Shown: positions 1 to 8,453, numbered from the stretch's first letter. The stretch is 30,505 bases of DNA from CBDUXT01 sp965371245 (GCA_965371245.1 CBDUXT010000073.1:1-30505); one strand, 5' to 3'. Notes: generated by a model from the sequence alone, not told the origin. Made by a program: numbers and translations.

Positions 1-2
1 GC

Positions 3-2105
3 TACGGAGGAGCGGGCGGAGACGGCGGAAACGGAGTAAGCATAGCTCGTGGTGGGGGAGCTTATGGAGACGAGCAAATACCGGATTTACTTGGCAGTGG
101 CGGTTCCGATGGTGGAGCTGGGGGCGGTGCAATCAAGCTGCAAGTAGACGGCACGTTAACGATTAAGGCTCTTGGCCGTGTAAGTACCAACGGCCTTGAG
201 CCGGCACTAGACGGCGGCGGCGGTTCAGGTGGTAGTCTTTGGATCATCGCCGGCGCTCTAGCAGGGCCCGGAACTGTTTCGGCAAACGGCGGAAACGGCT
301 TTGGTAGAGGTGTCTTCTTCGACGGCGGTGGCGGCGGCGGGCGCATTCGTATGGAAATCACGAATTCAACCGCATACACCGGCGCGGTCACCACTTGCGG
401 CGGGCGCGGGTTCCAGGATGGTGGATTCGGCACGATCTTCGAGCCCACCACGGTTTCGTCGCGTTTTTCCATGATCATTGACTGCAACAACAACGGCAGT
501 CCCGACGCCTGCGACATCGGCAGTGGGACGAGCGATGATCTGGACATGAACGGCGTCCCGGATGAATGCCTGAATTGGGCGCCGCCCGGTATGACGGACG
601 AGCTTTGGAGCACGGCCAGCAACTGGGATGCCATGATCGTGCCGAACAACAGCATCGACGACACATTCGCGCCAACCATCGCGGGACAAAGCTCGAATGT
701 CGTGCTCGACATCGAGGCCGAGATTGACGCCCTGCGTATGTTCAAAGGGGCATCGCTTCAGGTTACTATTGGCAGCCTCGCGATCGTACAAAACGGCATC
801 CTCAACGACGGACTCGTGACGATTGGCGGCGGGCGATCGATCACCGTCAGCGTATCCCAATCGCTTGAAGGATCGGGCGAACTGCGACTCGACGGTAGCT
901 CCGCCAAACTCGATGGCCCACCGAGCGTCGCACTGGCGAACCGTTCGACCGTGGCCGGATTTGGGAGCGTTACGGTTCCGCTCGCGAATCAGGCGGGAAC
1001 GGGGCTCGATCTGCTAAGACCCGGAGTCGTTCGAGCGGACAAGAGTGGCTCGTTTCTCTTCATCGAAGGGAATGGCGTTCATCGCAATGACGGTATGTTC
1101 GAGGGTGTCTCCGGTGGAACGCTCGTCATCCGCAACACCCAAGTGACCGGAAACGGCTTCTACATCGCCGACGGCGGTACAATTGCGGTGCGAGCCGGCT
1201 CAGCCACACCGACCGTCTCCGGCCAGTTCATGGAAATCGCGAGCTGCGGCGGAGCCTTTGACATCGACAACGCTTCCCTGTCACTTTCGGGCGACCTGCT
1301 GATTAGCACAGCCCGCACGAGCGCCCCGTTGATGAGCGAAGCGCCATCGCGGGAGAGCATGCGGACCATCGGCTCTGTGGCCGGTGGTTGCACGCCGCCG
1401 CGGAAGCCCAAGCTCAGCGTGTCCGCGTTGGCCAGTGTGAACGTCGAGGGATCGCTGATGATCCTTACCGATGCGGAAGTGGCTGTGGCCGCAGCGTTTT
1501 CCGAGATTGGTGGCTCAGCTTTCACGCTTGCGGGCGATTTCGAGAACCGTAGCACCGCCGGCGCGGACTTCGATTGGGCGACCGGTTCGCTGTCTCTGAC
1601 AGGGACCGACCAGCGTTTCGAGGTGGCCGGTGAGGATTTCGGCGCCCTGCCGTGCGGGTTCGAGAGCAACTTCGCTATGGGGACGCTCGAAGTGCAGAGC
1701 GGATCGGTCCTCGATCTGGTCAACGATGTGTCCAACGGAGCGGGCGACTCGGACGACTGCAACGAAGCGGTCTATGTGGACACGTTGATCCTGCGCACCG
1801 GGTCCGAGCTGCGGCCGTCCGGGGGCAACTTGTACTATCGACACATCATGGGAGACGGATTCATCGAAACCGATTTCGTTTGCGGCAGTGCCATTCAGGT
1901 GGCCATGGAAGACGATGGCGACTGCGATCTTGATCTTCGCGACGTGGGCGCGTTCATGGTGTGTTTCGGCGTGACGGACACTGACACCGAGCGATGGGCG
2001 TCCTGCCAGTGGGCCAACCTGGCTGATACGAACGCCGTGATCGACCTGGTCGACTACGCACTCTTCCACGCGGCCATGGCTGGCGTGGCGGGTGGTCCCA
2101 AGTAG
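3..2105 (+). CDS. Glycine-rich secreted/surface protein with EF-hand-like loops and dockerin-like C-terminus (5'-truncated)
   Basis: The reading frame is open from the left edge, so this is the C-terminal 700 residues of a longer protein; the first ATG in frame (351) is internal. Residues 1-115 are rich in GG and GGG runs. At about 160-189 there is a paired calcium-loop-like motif, DCNNNGSPDACD followed by DMNGVPDEC, which I associate with planctomycete exported proteins. A long repetitive, beta-rich, Ser/Thr/Gly-rich region follows. The last 65 residues carry two degenerate EF-hand-like stretches (DDGDCDLDLRDVGAFMVCFG and ADTNAVIDLVDYALF) resembling a dockerin-type tail. The secretion signal would lie outside the window. 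I infer an exported surface or matrix protein; its ligand is unknown. No enzyme domain is recognised. Confidence 0.8.
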   Translation, partial: YGGAGGDGGNGVSIARGGGAYGDEQIPDLLGSGGSDGGAGGGAIKLQVDGTLTIKALGRVSTNGLEPALDGGGGSGGSLWIIAGALAGPGTVSANGGNGFGRGVFFDGGGGGGRIRMEITNSTAYTGAVTTCGGRGFQDGGFGTIFEPTTVSSRFSMIIDCNNNGSPDACDIGSGTSDDLDMNGVPDECLNWAPPGMTDELWSTASNWDAMIVPNNSIDDTFAPTIAGQSSNVVLDIEAEIDALRMFKGASLQVTIGSLAIVQNGILNDGLVTIGGGRSITVSVSQSLEGSGELRLDGSSAKLDGPPSVALANRSTVAGFGSVTVPLANQAGTGLDLLRPGVVRADKSGSFLFIEGNGVHRNDGMFEGVSGGTLVIRNTQVTGNGFYIADGGTIAVRAGSATPTVSGQFMEIASCGGAFDIDNASLSLSGDLLISTARTSAPLMSEAPSRESMRTIGSVAGGCTPPRKPKLSVSALASVNVEGSLMILTDAEVAVAAAFSEIGGSAFTLAGDFENRSTAGADFDWATGSLSLTGTDQRFEVAGEDFGALPCGFESNFAMGTLEVQSGSVLDLVNDVSNGAGDSDDCNEAVYVDTLILRTGSELRPSGGNLYYRHIMGDGFIETDFVCGSAIQVAMEDDGDCDLDLRDVGAFMVCFGVTDTDTERWASCQWANLADTNAVIDLVDYALFHAAMAGVAGGPK

Positions 2106-2265
2106 CCGGCATAGGTACCGGTTCATCACTCCCCCGCCGGCCATCAACCCGATGGTCGGCGGGGAGGCTCGACATGACAGCTTCGGCATGAGTAGCAAAG
2201 CGACGATTTCGGGCGTCGCCATGAAGGTCACGCAAGTTCCGCAAGCGATTTGTTGGAGGACAACG

Positions 2266-3282
2266 ATGATTCACGGCTGGATACAAGTGTCGATGCTGGG
2301 CTGGATCCTGTTTTCGCAGACCTTCACGGCTGCCGGCACGGCACGGGCGAAGGAAATACACGTGCCGGCCGACTACAAGACCATACAGGAAGCCATTACG
2401 GCCTCTCGCAATGGCGATACGGTTATCGTGGCACCTGAAAGATACAGACAGAACATCGAGTTCCTCGGACGGGCGATTACCGTTCGCAGCACCAATCCGA
2501 CCGACCCGAAGATTGTGTCCGAGACAATTATCCAAGGTGGGGAGCTCAACAGCACAATTAACTTTTGGGGGAATGAGACCCCGTCAACTGTGCTGGCGGG
2601 ATTCACGATCATCGGTACCCCCTCAACGGAACCGTCCCGCCCCAGAGGCCTATCGTTCGTAGGTAGCAGCCCTATTGTGGCTCACTGCACGCTGGTCGAT
2701 GCACACCCGAACAACAAGAACGCGTTTATCCGTTTTCTTGGAAGCCAAGCGTCGATCTTGGCCAGCACGGCCATCATTCCCAATCAGTTGCAAAAGCAAA
2801 ACTTCATCCTGGACATCGACAGTTCTCCACTAGTTGAGGCGTTCGTTGTGATTGACAGCAACAACGATCAGAAATCCGTCATCCTCGACAACTCTCGCCG
2901 GCATTCCCAGAGACGAGGAGCGCTCTTTCAAGGCGACAACCGGCAGGTTTGGGGAACCTCATGCAGCGTACACCGGGCCGCACTGATCGGACAACCCATA
3001 CGTAATGCGCCATCGTCGGGATGGGGTAGCGCCGTGTACGACGCAAATGATCGACCGTACGTAATATACCAGGGGAACAGTATTCGCATGCATATAGACA
3101 TACTATCCCGTTTCATAGACTACGAAGGCGACGGCGTGATGTCGTGGCCGTTCACGTCGGAGATGGAATGGGCCATATCACCCCTGAACCCTGGTCAAAT
3201 CGGTGTATCCCTTATCGAAAAGGTCGATCCCAGCCTGTTGCCCAAGAGCATGAGAGGGTTCAGGAAGAAACAGAATTGGTAA
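2266..3282 (+). CDS. Exported right-handed beta-helix (pectate-lyase-fold) protein
   Basis: I chose the ATG at 2266 because GGAGGA (2255-2260) sits five bases upstream and the resulting N-terminus (MIHGWIQVSMLGWILFSQTF, then an Ala-rich stretch before KEIHVP) looks like a signal peptide; an in-frame ATG at 2224 and the frame opening at 2092 are less likely. The mature start IHVPADYKTIQEAI..A..GDTVIVAP..Y is the usual opening of parallel beta-helix proteins of the pectate-lyase/NosD type. Irregular short beta rungs follow to about residue 180. The last 120 residues (SVILDNS... to the end) do not look like helix rungs and I do not recognise them. Base composition is lower in GC than the genes further right. 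The role is unknown; catalytic residues of a lyase cannot be assigned. Confidence 0.75.
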   Translation: MIHGWIQVSMLGWILFSQTFTAAGTARAKEIHVPADYKTIQEAITASRNGDTVIVAPERYRQNIEFLGRAITVRSTNPTDPKIVSETIIQGGELNSTINFWGNETPSTVLAGFTIIGTPSTEPSRPRGLSFVGSSPIVAHCTLVDAHPNNKNAFIRFLGSQASILASTAIIPNQLQKQNFILDIDSSPLVEAFVVIDSNNDQKSVILDNSRRHSQRRGALFQGDNRQVWGTSCSVHRAALIGQPIRNAPSSGWGSAVYDANDRPYVIYQGNSIRMHIDILSRFIDYEGDGVMSWPFTSEMEWAISPLNPGQIGVSLIEKVDPSLLPKSMRGFRKKQNW

Positions 3283-3408
3283 CCGTTCACGGCATTCCAC
3301 CCGATTTTTCCCTCGCGCGGCCATTGACCGATCGGTAACTCCTGGCCGTTGATCTGCGTTTTTGCCGATGATGGTTTGCTGGGACATTTGAGTGCGAAGG
3401 AGCGGCCG

Positions 3409-3771
3409 GTGGAACCGACCCGAGAACGAGACTATCAGCGACGGATCGCGGAACTGGAAGCCGAGGTGGCCGAACTAAGAGCTCAGGTGGCCCGGCTTTC
3501 GGAACAGATTGCCAAGCTGTCGAAGAATTCATCGAACTCCTCCAAGCCGCCCTCGAGCGACATCGTCAAACCGCCGAAGTCTTCCTCGAAATCCAAGAAC
3601 AAGAAGGGCAAGATCGGTGGCCAGCCGGGTCATGCGAAACACGAGCGTCGGCCCTTTTCTCCCGAAGAGATCGACGACGTGCGCGAGTACCGTTTGAATG
3701 ACTGTCCGGACTGCGGTGGTGCGGTCATGGGGTCCGTTGGCCTGCAGCGTGCCGCCACGCCAAGCCGATAA
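3409..3771 (+). pseudogene. IS66-family transposase (TnpC) N-terminal remnant
   Basis: The GTG at 3409 has AAGGAG (3397-3402) six bases upstream. The 120-residue product starts with a leucine-zipper coiled coil (about 8-45: RIAELEAEVAELRAQVARL), continues with the IS66 hallmark LSKNSSNSSKPPSSD, a Lys/Ser-rich linker, GGQPGH, and the first half of the zinc finger, CPDCGG. It then runs into unrelated residues and a stop. Full TnpC proteins are around 500 residues; the DDE catalytic domain is absent in all three forward frames downstream. No accompanying TnpA/TnpB or clear terminal inverted repeats are visible. It is therefore a decayed fragment, marking this region as one that has received mobile DNA. 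Confidence 0.8.
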
Positions 3772-3786
3772 CCAAGTACGCCAGAA

Positions 3787-3796
3787 TTGTATACAA
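3787..3796. promoter_or_regulatory. Putative GntR-family operator, distal copy (TTGTATACAA)
   Basis: This is a perfect 10-bp palindrome matching the TNGT-N-ACNA layout bound by FCD-type GntR regulators. It lies 199 bp upstream of a GntR/FCD gene, and a second copy of its core lies immediately before that gene. Operator function is inferred. Confidence 0.5.
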
Positions 3797-3809
3797 GATG
3801 GCGGCGTTG

Positions 3810-3839
3810 CCAAGGGGCTGAGTGATTCCTGCCCCTTGG
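3810..3839. repeat. Perfect 9-bp stem hairpin
   Basis: CCAAGGGGC at 3810-3818 pairs perfectly with GCCCCTTGG at 3831-3839 around a 12-nt loop. No T-run follows, so a classical terminator is not supported. It could be an end of the decayed insertion sequence or a leader structure for the GntR gene. Confidence 0.45.
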
Positions 3840-3886
3840 TCGAAACCAGGCTTGCGTGGCTCCTGGGGGCGAAAAACGGTTGTCTT

Positions 3887-3904
3887 GAACGCTTACGAGC
3901 GTTC
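3887..3904. repeat. Palindrome GAACGCT-tacg-AGCGTTC upstream of the GntR gene
   Basis: A 7-bp perfect inverted repeat with a 4-nt loop. A partly overlapping alternative pairing (TACGA with TCGTA) is also possible. The function is unknown. Confidence 0.4.
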
Positions 3905-3970
3905 GTAGCGTGGTTTTCTCAACCCCCGGCGGCGAATTCACCGATGGCGACGCTTGATTTATCTGGGCGG

Positions 3971-3980
3971 GTGTATACAA
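3971..3980. promoter_or_regulatory. Putative GntR-family operator, proximal copy (GTGTATACAA)
   Basis: The core TGTATACA (3972-3979) is a perfect palindrome identical to the core of the copy at 3787-3796. It ends 15 bp before the GntR start codon, a position suited to autorepression. The assignment is inferred from sequence and position. Confidence 0.55.
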
Positions 3981-3994
3981 ATAGGGCGCGAGGT

Positions 3995-4669
3995 ATGGTT
4001 ATTTCAAGCGATAATTCGACCGCCGATCAGGTTCAGCGGGCTGTCACCCGCGCCATCATGACCGGGGCGATCCGACCGGGAGAGTGGCTCCGCGAGGAGA
4101 GTCTGGCCGAACGCTTTGGCTTCAGCCGAACCCCGATACGTGAGGCCTGTAACCGCCTGGCGCGCGATGGGCTGATCGAACGGGTGCCACGTCGAGGGTG
4201 TCGGGCTTTTGCGTTGGACGTTCGGGAGCTTGAGGACGTGTATCCGATTCTACTGTCCCTCGAGATCCTTGGCATTCAGCAGATCACCGAGCCGGTCGAT
4301 CGGCTAGCCGATGAGCTTTCGGCGTTGAACTTCAACGCGTCTGAGGCGCCGAAGGATGCGCTTACGCTCTTTGAGGTGGACAACGCTTGGCACCGTAGGG
4401 CGGTGGCAGCAAGCCACAACAAGATTCTTACCGAGTTGCACGAACGTCTTAGCGTGCGGATCGCCCGTTATGTGTACGCCTATTGGCATGAGCATCGAGA
4501 TATTTCGCGATCGCTCGTCGAGCACGAGCGAATCACGGAGGCCATGGCACGAGACGACCGTGACTTGGCATGCGCGCTACTTCGGTCGCACCGTCTTCAA
4601 GGACTTGAAAGCATCCGGCGTTTCGTGACCGATCTCACTCGCGATGATCGAAGCGACGTCAGGGCGTAG
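3995..4669 (+). CDS. GntR-family transcriptional regulator, FCD (FadR/VanR-like) subfamily
   Basis: The 224-residue product has the usual FCD length. Residues about 10-75 form the winged helix-turn-helix (AIMTGAIRPGEWLREESLAERFGFSRTPIREA... then RDGLIERVPRRG). Residues about 90-215 fit the all-helical FCD ligand domain with the expected metal-binding Asp/His residues: D and H in EVDNAWHRRAV, and His in EHERITEAM and LLRSHRL. The ATG at 3995 gives exactly a family N-terminus; the frame is open upstream but that part has no homology. Such proteins sense small carboxylates or sugar acids and usually repress adjacent catabolic or transport genes. No catabolic gene follows directly, so the target is unknown; the two TGTATACA sites suggest autoregulation. 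Confidence 0.88.
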   Translation: MVISSDNSTADQVQRAVTRAIMTGAIRPGEWLREESLAERFGFSRTPIREACNRLARDGLIERVPRRGCRAFALDVRELEDVYPILLSLEILGIQQITEPVDRLADELSALNFNASEAPKDALTLFEVDNAWHRRAVAASHNKILTELHERLSVRIARYVYAYWHEHRDISRSLVEHERITEAMARDDRDLACALLRSHRLQGLESIRRFVTDLTRDDRSDVRA

Positions 4670-5245
4670 GGCGTCTTTATCGGGCGGGGCGGCCCAGCCA
4701 TCTTGCAGCGATGGGTGGGCTCACGCTGATCGAAGTTCGAAGATTCACGAGTCCGGCTGGATCACACCCTCACCAACTCGGCTATCGCATGGCCGCTGCT
4801 TCGACGCGCCACACTTCCACTTGGGCGGGCACCCGTTACCGTCGGATCCAGTTCTTCCATGACTACGACATGAACCGCGTGGTGATCAAGGCGCTGCAAG
4901 CCCTGTCGATGGGCTGGAACGGGTGCCGGCCGATCGATCGGTAGACGTCGCGGATTTCCCCAGGGCGTTTCCCTCGCCCAATCATCGTGACCCCACCGTT
5001 TGCCTTCGCAAGGGATGGGCCACCCCGCCTTCTTGGCGGAGGTGTAGCCTTTCGCGTTCCGTGAGATTCCCCAGTGATTCGGTGCCGCTGAACGTCCGAT
5101 AGACATGTACCTGGCGGAGACAGACGGTCAGCCGCCGATGTGAGGACGGCCAGGGCATGGTTGTCCTTGGGCTCACGCGCCTTCGGGGTTGGTGTTGGAA
5201 CTTGGAATCGGCATCGGCCGATGTCCACGGCGAAAGCGAGGTCGA
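4670..5245. other. 576-bp intergenic region with no convincing gene
   Basis: A 77-codon frame at 4711-4944 and a few others are open, but none shows a recognisable domain or a good ribosome site. It may be decayed coding DNA. It holds a short hairpin (CCGCC-ttctt-GGCGG, 5025-5039) and the 14-bp repeat at 5090-5103, and provides a long leader for the gene starting at 5246. Confidence 0.5.
5090..5103 (+). repeat. 14-bp direct repeat GAACGTCCGATAGA, copy 1
   Basis: It is identical to 7203-7216. Both copies are followed within a few bases by TACCT and a GC-rich CGG tract, and both lie about 90-145 bp upstream of sugar-pathway genes. It could be a shared promoter or regulator site, or a fragment of a dispersed element. 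Confidence 0.45.
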
Positions 5246-7012
5246 ATGATGGATGTCAAAGTCGCAGCGGTCGGCATGGGGCATTGGGGCAAGAACCTGG
5301 TGCGTGTGTTTCATGAACTCGGCGCTCTGGCGGCCATTTGCGACAAAGATCCGTCCTGCGCCCTTCCCGCGCGCGAGCATTACCCCGGCGTGCCGTTTTG
5401 TTCCAACTATCAGGCCATCCTCGATGATGAGCGGATCAACGCTGTCGCCCTGGCCACCCCGGCGTCCACACACTTCGAACTCGCCAAAGCCGCCATCAAC
5501 GCGGGGAAGGACGTGTTCGTCGAAAAGCCCCTGGCGCTGAACATCGCCGAGGGTGAGACGCTCGTGGAGCTGGCCGCCCGGCGCGATCGCATCCTCCAGG
5601 TCGGGCACGTGCTGCGGTATCACCCGGCCGTCAGAAAGCTGGAATCGTTGATCCGTGACGGAGACCTGGGGCAGTTGCAATACCTCTACTCCAACCGCCT
5701 GAACATGGGGCGCATTCGTACGGAGGAGAACATTCTCTGGAGCTTTGCCCCGCACGATGTCTCCATCATGTTGGCCTTGCTCGGCGAAGAGCCTTCGCAC
5801 ATCAACTGTCAGGGCGGCGGCTACCTGAATCGCCACGTCCCGGACGTAACACTGAGTCAGTTCACCTTCCCCAGTGGCGTGCAGGCGCACATCTTCGTCA
5901 ACTGGCTCCACCCGTTCAAGGAACAACGGCTGGTGGTGGTCGGCTCCGAGCAGATGGCCGTCTTCGATGACACCGCCGCCGACAAGCTCGTCCTGTACCC
6001 CCACCGCGTGGAATGGAAGAACCGCCGGCCGCTGGCTGTCAGGGCGGGCGGGCGGGCTGTCGCGCTGCCAAGCACCGAACCGCTTCGAGAAGAGTGCGAA
6101 CACTTCCTGGCTTGCGTTGCATCACGCAAACGACCGCTAACCGACGGCTGCGAGGGGCTGCGCGTGCTGAGGGTTCTGGATGCCTGCCAGCAGGCGCTGG
6201 AACAAGAGGGTGCCGTGGTCGGCGCTGGGCTTCGGACGGCGGCTGCCGCGACATCCGCCTACTTTGCGCACGAAACCGCCTGCGTGGACGACGGCTGCTT
6301 CATCGGAGTGGGAACGAAGGTGTGGCATTTTTCGCACGTCATGAGCGGCGCACGGATTGGTGACGAATGCGTGGTGGGTCAGAACTGCCACATCGCTGAC
6401 GGCGTGGTCATCGGCCGCAACGTGAAGATTCAAAACAACGTTTCCGTTTACACAGGGACCGAGATCGAGGACGACGTCTTCCTCGGCCCCTCGTGCGTCC
6501 TGACGAACGTCACCAATCCCCGGTCGCAGATCGACCGCCACGCGCTGTATGAAAAGACGGTGCTACGGCGTGGGGCGACGATTGGCGCGAACGCTACGAT
6601 CGTGTGCGGCGTCACCGTCGGACGGTACGCCTTCGTGGCCGCCGGCGCCGTGGTGACCAAGGACGTGCCCGACTATGGGCTCATGGTGGGCGTTCCCGCG
6701 AAGCGCGTGGGCTGGATGAGTCGCCATGGCCATCGCCTTTCACCGCCGGACGCCGACGGCGTGATGACCTGTCCGGAAAGCGACTATCGCTATCGTCAGA
6801 GCACCTCGGGCACGCTGCGATGCCTTGACCTGGACGAGACGGCGGCGCTGCCGGCGGATCAGTCCATCGGGCGGCGGGCGCATGCGACCTTCGTATCCGT
6901 GGACGCCCAAGCCAGTGGGCTTGTGCCGAGTTCAACATTGGCGGCGGCGATACCAGCATCACCAGCGGCACCGCCCGCCAGAGAGCTCACCCTAACCCCA
7001 CCGGGACGGTAG
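5246..7012 (+). CDS. Fused UDP-GlcNAc-uronate 3-dehydrogenase (WbpB-like) and UDP-3-amino-sugar N-acetyltransferase (WbpD-like)
   Basis: Two enzymes are joined in 588 residues. Residues 1-330 are a Gfo/Idh/MocA dehydrogenase: Rossmann start VAAVGMGHWGKN, catalytic EKP with Lys94, and FAPHDVSIML. This part would oxidise C3 of UDP-N-acetylglucosaminuronate. Residues about 350-540 are a left-handed beta-helix acetyltransferase with hexapeptide repeats (FSHVMSGARIGDECVVGQN, VKIQNNVSVY, GATIGANATIVCG, and GVPAKRVGWMS), which would acetylate the 3-amino sugar. The last 45 residues are Ala/Pro-rich and unlike the family. ATGs at 5246 and 5249 are both possible; the GAGG ending at 5241 suits 5249 slightly better. 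The adjacent aminotransferase supplies the step between the two activities, which supports the assignment. Confidence 0.87.
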   Translation: MMDVKVAAVGMGHWGKNLVRVFHELGALAAICDKDPSCALPAREHYPGVPFCSNYQAILDDERINAVALATPASTHFELAKAAINAGKDVFVEKPLALNIAEGETLVELAARRDRILQVGHVLRYHPAVRKLESLIRDGDLGQLQYLYSNRLNMGRIRTEENILWSFAPHDVSIMLALLGEEPSHINCQGGGYLNRHVPDVTLSQFTFPSGVQAHIFVNWLHPFKEQRLVVVGSEQMAVFDDTAADKLVLYPHRVEWKNRRPLAVRAGGRAVALPSTEPLREECEHFLACVASRKRPLTDGCEGLRVLRVLDACQQALEQEGAVVGAGLRTAAAATSAYFAHETACVDDGCFIGVGTKVWHFSHVMSGARIGDECVVGQNCHIADGVVIGRNVKIQNNVSVYTGTEIEDDVFLGPSCVLTNVTNPRSQIDRHALYEKTVLRRGATIGANATIVCGVTVGRYAFVAAGAVVTKDVPDYGLMVGVPAKRVGWMSRHGHRLSPPDADGVMTCPESDYRYRQSTSGTLRCLDLDETAALPADQSIGRRAHATFVSVDAQASGLVPSSTLAAAIPASPAAPPARELTLTPPGR

Positions 7013-7063
7013 GAGCCGCGGCGGATACAGCGAGTGTTTTTCAGAATCGGTGCCTGGAGTTTT

Positions 7064-7135
7064 TCGGAGCACCGGGGCGCGAGCCCGGTGACATGCTCGC
7101 GCAGGGGTCCGCGGGCTGGCGCCCGCGGCTCTGAC
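7064..7135 (+). repeat. Dispersed double-hairpin element, copy 1
   Basis: Two hairpins in tandem: CACCGGG (7070-7076) with CCCGGTG (7084-7090), and CCGCGGGC (7109-7116) with GCCCGCGG (7121-7128). The whole stretch, from GGAGCACCGGG to GCGGCTCTGA, realigns with the reverse complement of 11084-11172, so it is a mobile or multicopy non-coding element rather than chance structure. It follows the stop of the fused gene and could act as a terminator. Confidence 0.65.
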
Positions 7136-7202
7136 TCACAGTACCCACATACCCGGCAGTGTCACGGACGCGGGTGGGGCTCTGACCTCGTCCGCGGGAG
7201 CA

Positions 7203-7216
7203 GAACGTCCGATAGA
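7203..7216 (+). repeat. 14-bp direct repeat GAACGTCCGATAGA, copy 2
   Basis: Identical to 5090-5103. It lies 88 bp before the aminotransferase start codon. Confidence 0.45.
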
Positions 7217-7304
7217 TACCTCGGCGGCGGGGAGATGCCCGCCTTGCCCCCGAGCGGCGGACCTTGACCAGGACGGATTGCGCGGCCGCGGAGAACTCAC
7301 GCTC

Positions 7305-8453
7305 ATGACCACACTCACACGCAGTCGCACCACGCACAACGTCCCCTTGCTCGATCTGCGGGCGCAGTTCGAAAAGATCGGCGACGAAATCATCGAAACG
7401 GTCGCCGAGGTCTTCGCGTCGCAGCGGTTTATCCTCGGGCCGATCGTCACGAAGTTCGAAAGCGCGGTCGCCGAGTATTGCCGCTCCGCGCATGCCGTGG
7501 GCGTGTCATCGGGAACCGACGCGCTTTTGGTAACGCTGATGGCCGAAGCGATCGGGCCGGGCGATGAGGTCATCACCTCGCCGTCTTCCTTCTTTGCCAC
7601 GGCCGGCTGCATCGCACGAACCGGCGCCACGCCGGTTTTCATCGACATCGATCCTTATACCTACAACATCGATCCGGCGCTCATCGAGGCGAAGATCACC
7701 CCGCGCACGCGTGCGATTCTGCCCGTGCACCTGTTCGGACAAATGGCGGACATGGATGCCCTGATGCCGATCGCCGAGCGACATGGCCTGACCGTGATCG
7801 AGGACGCGGCGCAGGCCATCGGCGCAGAGCTGGGCGGCCGGCGCGCGGGCAGCGTCGGTGCCTACGGATGCTTCTCGCTGTTCCCATCGAAGAACCTCGG
7901 AGTGGCCGGCGATGGCGGCTTTGTGACCACGGGCGACCCTGATCGCGCCGAGCGTCTTCGGCGCCTTCGCGGGCACGGCGCGAAACCCAAGTACGTCCAC
8001 GAGATCATCGGCGGCAACTTTCGCCTCGATGCCATTCAGGCGGCGGTAGCCGGCGTCAAACTTCGTTATCTCGACGAGTGGAATCAGGCCCGCGCGGACA
8101 ACGCCCGGCGATACGACCGGCTCTTTGCGCAAACAGGGCTCATCGAAAACGGATTTCTCACCTGCCCCCGGGTGGTGTGTGACCGGCATGTGTTCAATCA
8201 ATACGTCGTTCGCGTGAAGCGGCGTGACGGGCTTCGCTCGTTCCTAGCCGACCGCGGCATCGGTTGCGAGGTTTACTATCCTGTTCCGCTTCACCTGCAG
8301 GCATGCTTCGCCCACCTCGGGTATCGCGAGGGTGAACTCCCTGAAAGCGAGCGGGCCGCGGCGGAAACGCTTGCGCTGCCGGTCTATCCCGAGTTGGATG
8401 ACGAACAGGCGCGCCGTGTCGTGATGGAAGTTGCAGCGTTTTTCGGCAGGTAG
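7305..8453 (+). CDS. DegT/DnrJ/EryC1 sugar aminotransferase (WbpE-like)
   Basis: This 382-residue protein is a PLP enzyme of the DegT family. Visible features are the N-terminal VPLLDLRAQF, GTDAL, the PLP-contacting Asp167 in IEDAAQ, and the Schiff-base Lys196 in FSLFPSKNLGVAGDGG; the C-terminal GCEVYYPVPLHLQACF also fits. I chose the ATG at 7305 with GGAGA ten bases upstream; a TTG at 7278 would add nine residues. Placed directly after a WbpB-WbpD fusion, it most likely aminates the 3-keto intermediate, giving the UDP-3-amino sugar acid that the acetyltransferase then modifies. The substrate is inferred from context; relatives act on other 3- or 4-keto sugars. The stop codon lies inside a long hairpin. 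Confidence 0.9.
   Translation: MTTLTRSRTTHNVPLLDLRAQFEKIGDEIIETVAEVFASQRFILGPIVTKFESAVAEYCRSAHAVGVSSGTDALLVTLMAEAIGPGDEVITSPSSFFATAGCIARTGATPVFIDIDPYTYNIDPALIEAKITPRTRAILPVHLFGQMADMDALMPIAERHGLTVIEDAAQAIGAELGGRRAGSVGAYGCFSLFPSKNLGVAGDGGFVTTGDPDRAERLRRLRGHGAKPKYVHEIIGGNFRLDAIQAAVAGVKLRYLDEWNQARADNARRYDRLFAQTGLIENGFLTCPRVVCDRHVFNQYVVRVKRRDGLRSFLADRGIGCEVYYPVPLHLQACFAHLGYREGELPESERAAAETLALPVYPELDDEQARRVVMEVAAFFGR

Noticed and set aside
4711..4944. A 77-codon forward frame in the gap before the fused sugar gene
   Set aside because: No recognisable motif and no good ribosome site; possibly decayed coding sequence, but not supportable as a gene.
4982..6103. A 373-codon reverse-strand frame
   Set aside because: It lies almost entirely opposite the dehydrogenase half of the fused gene, has composition typical of antisense frames in high-GC DNA, and has no domain.
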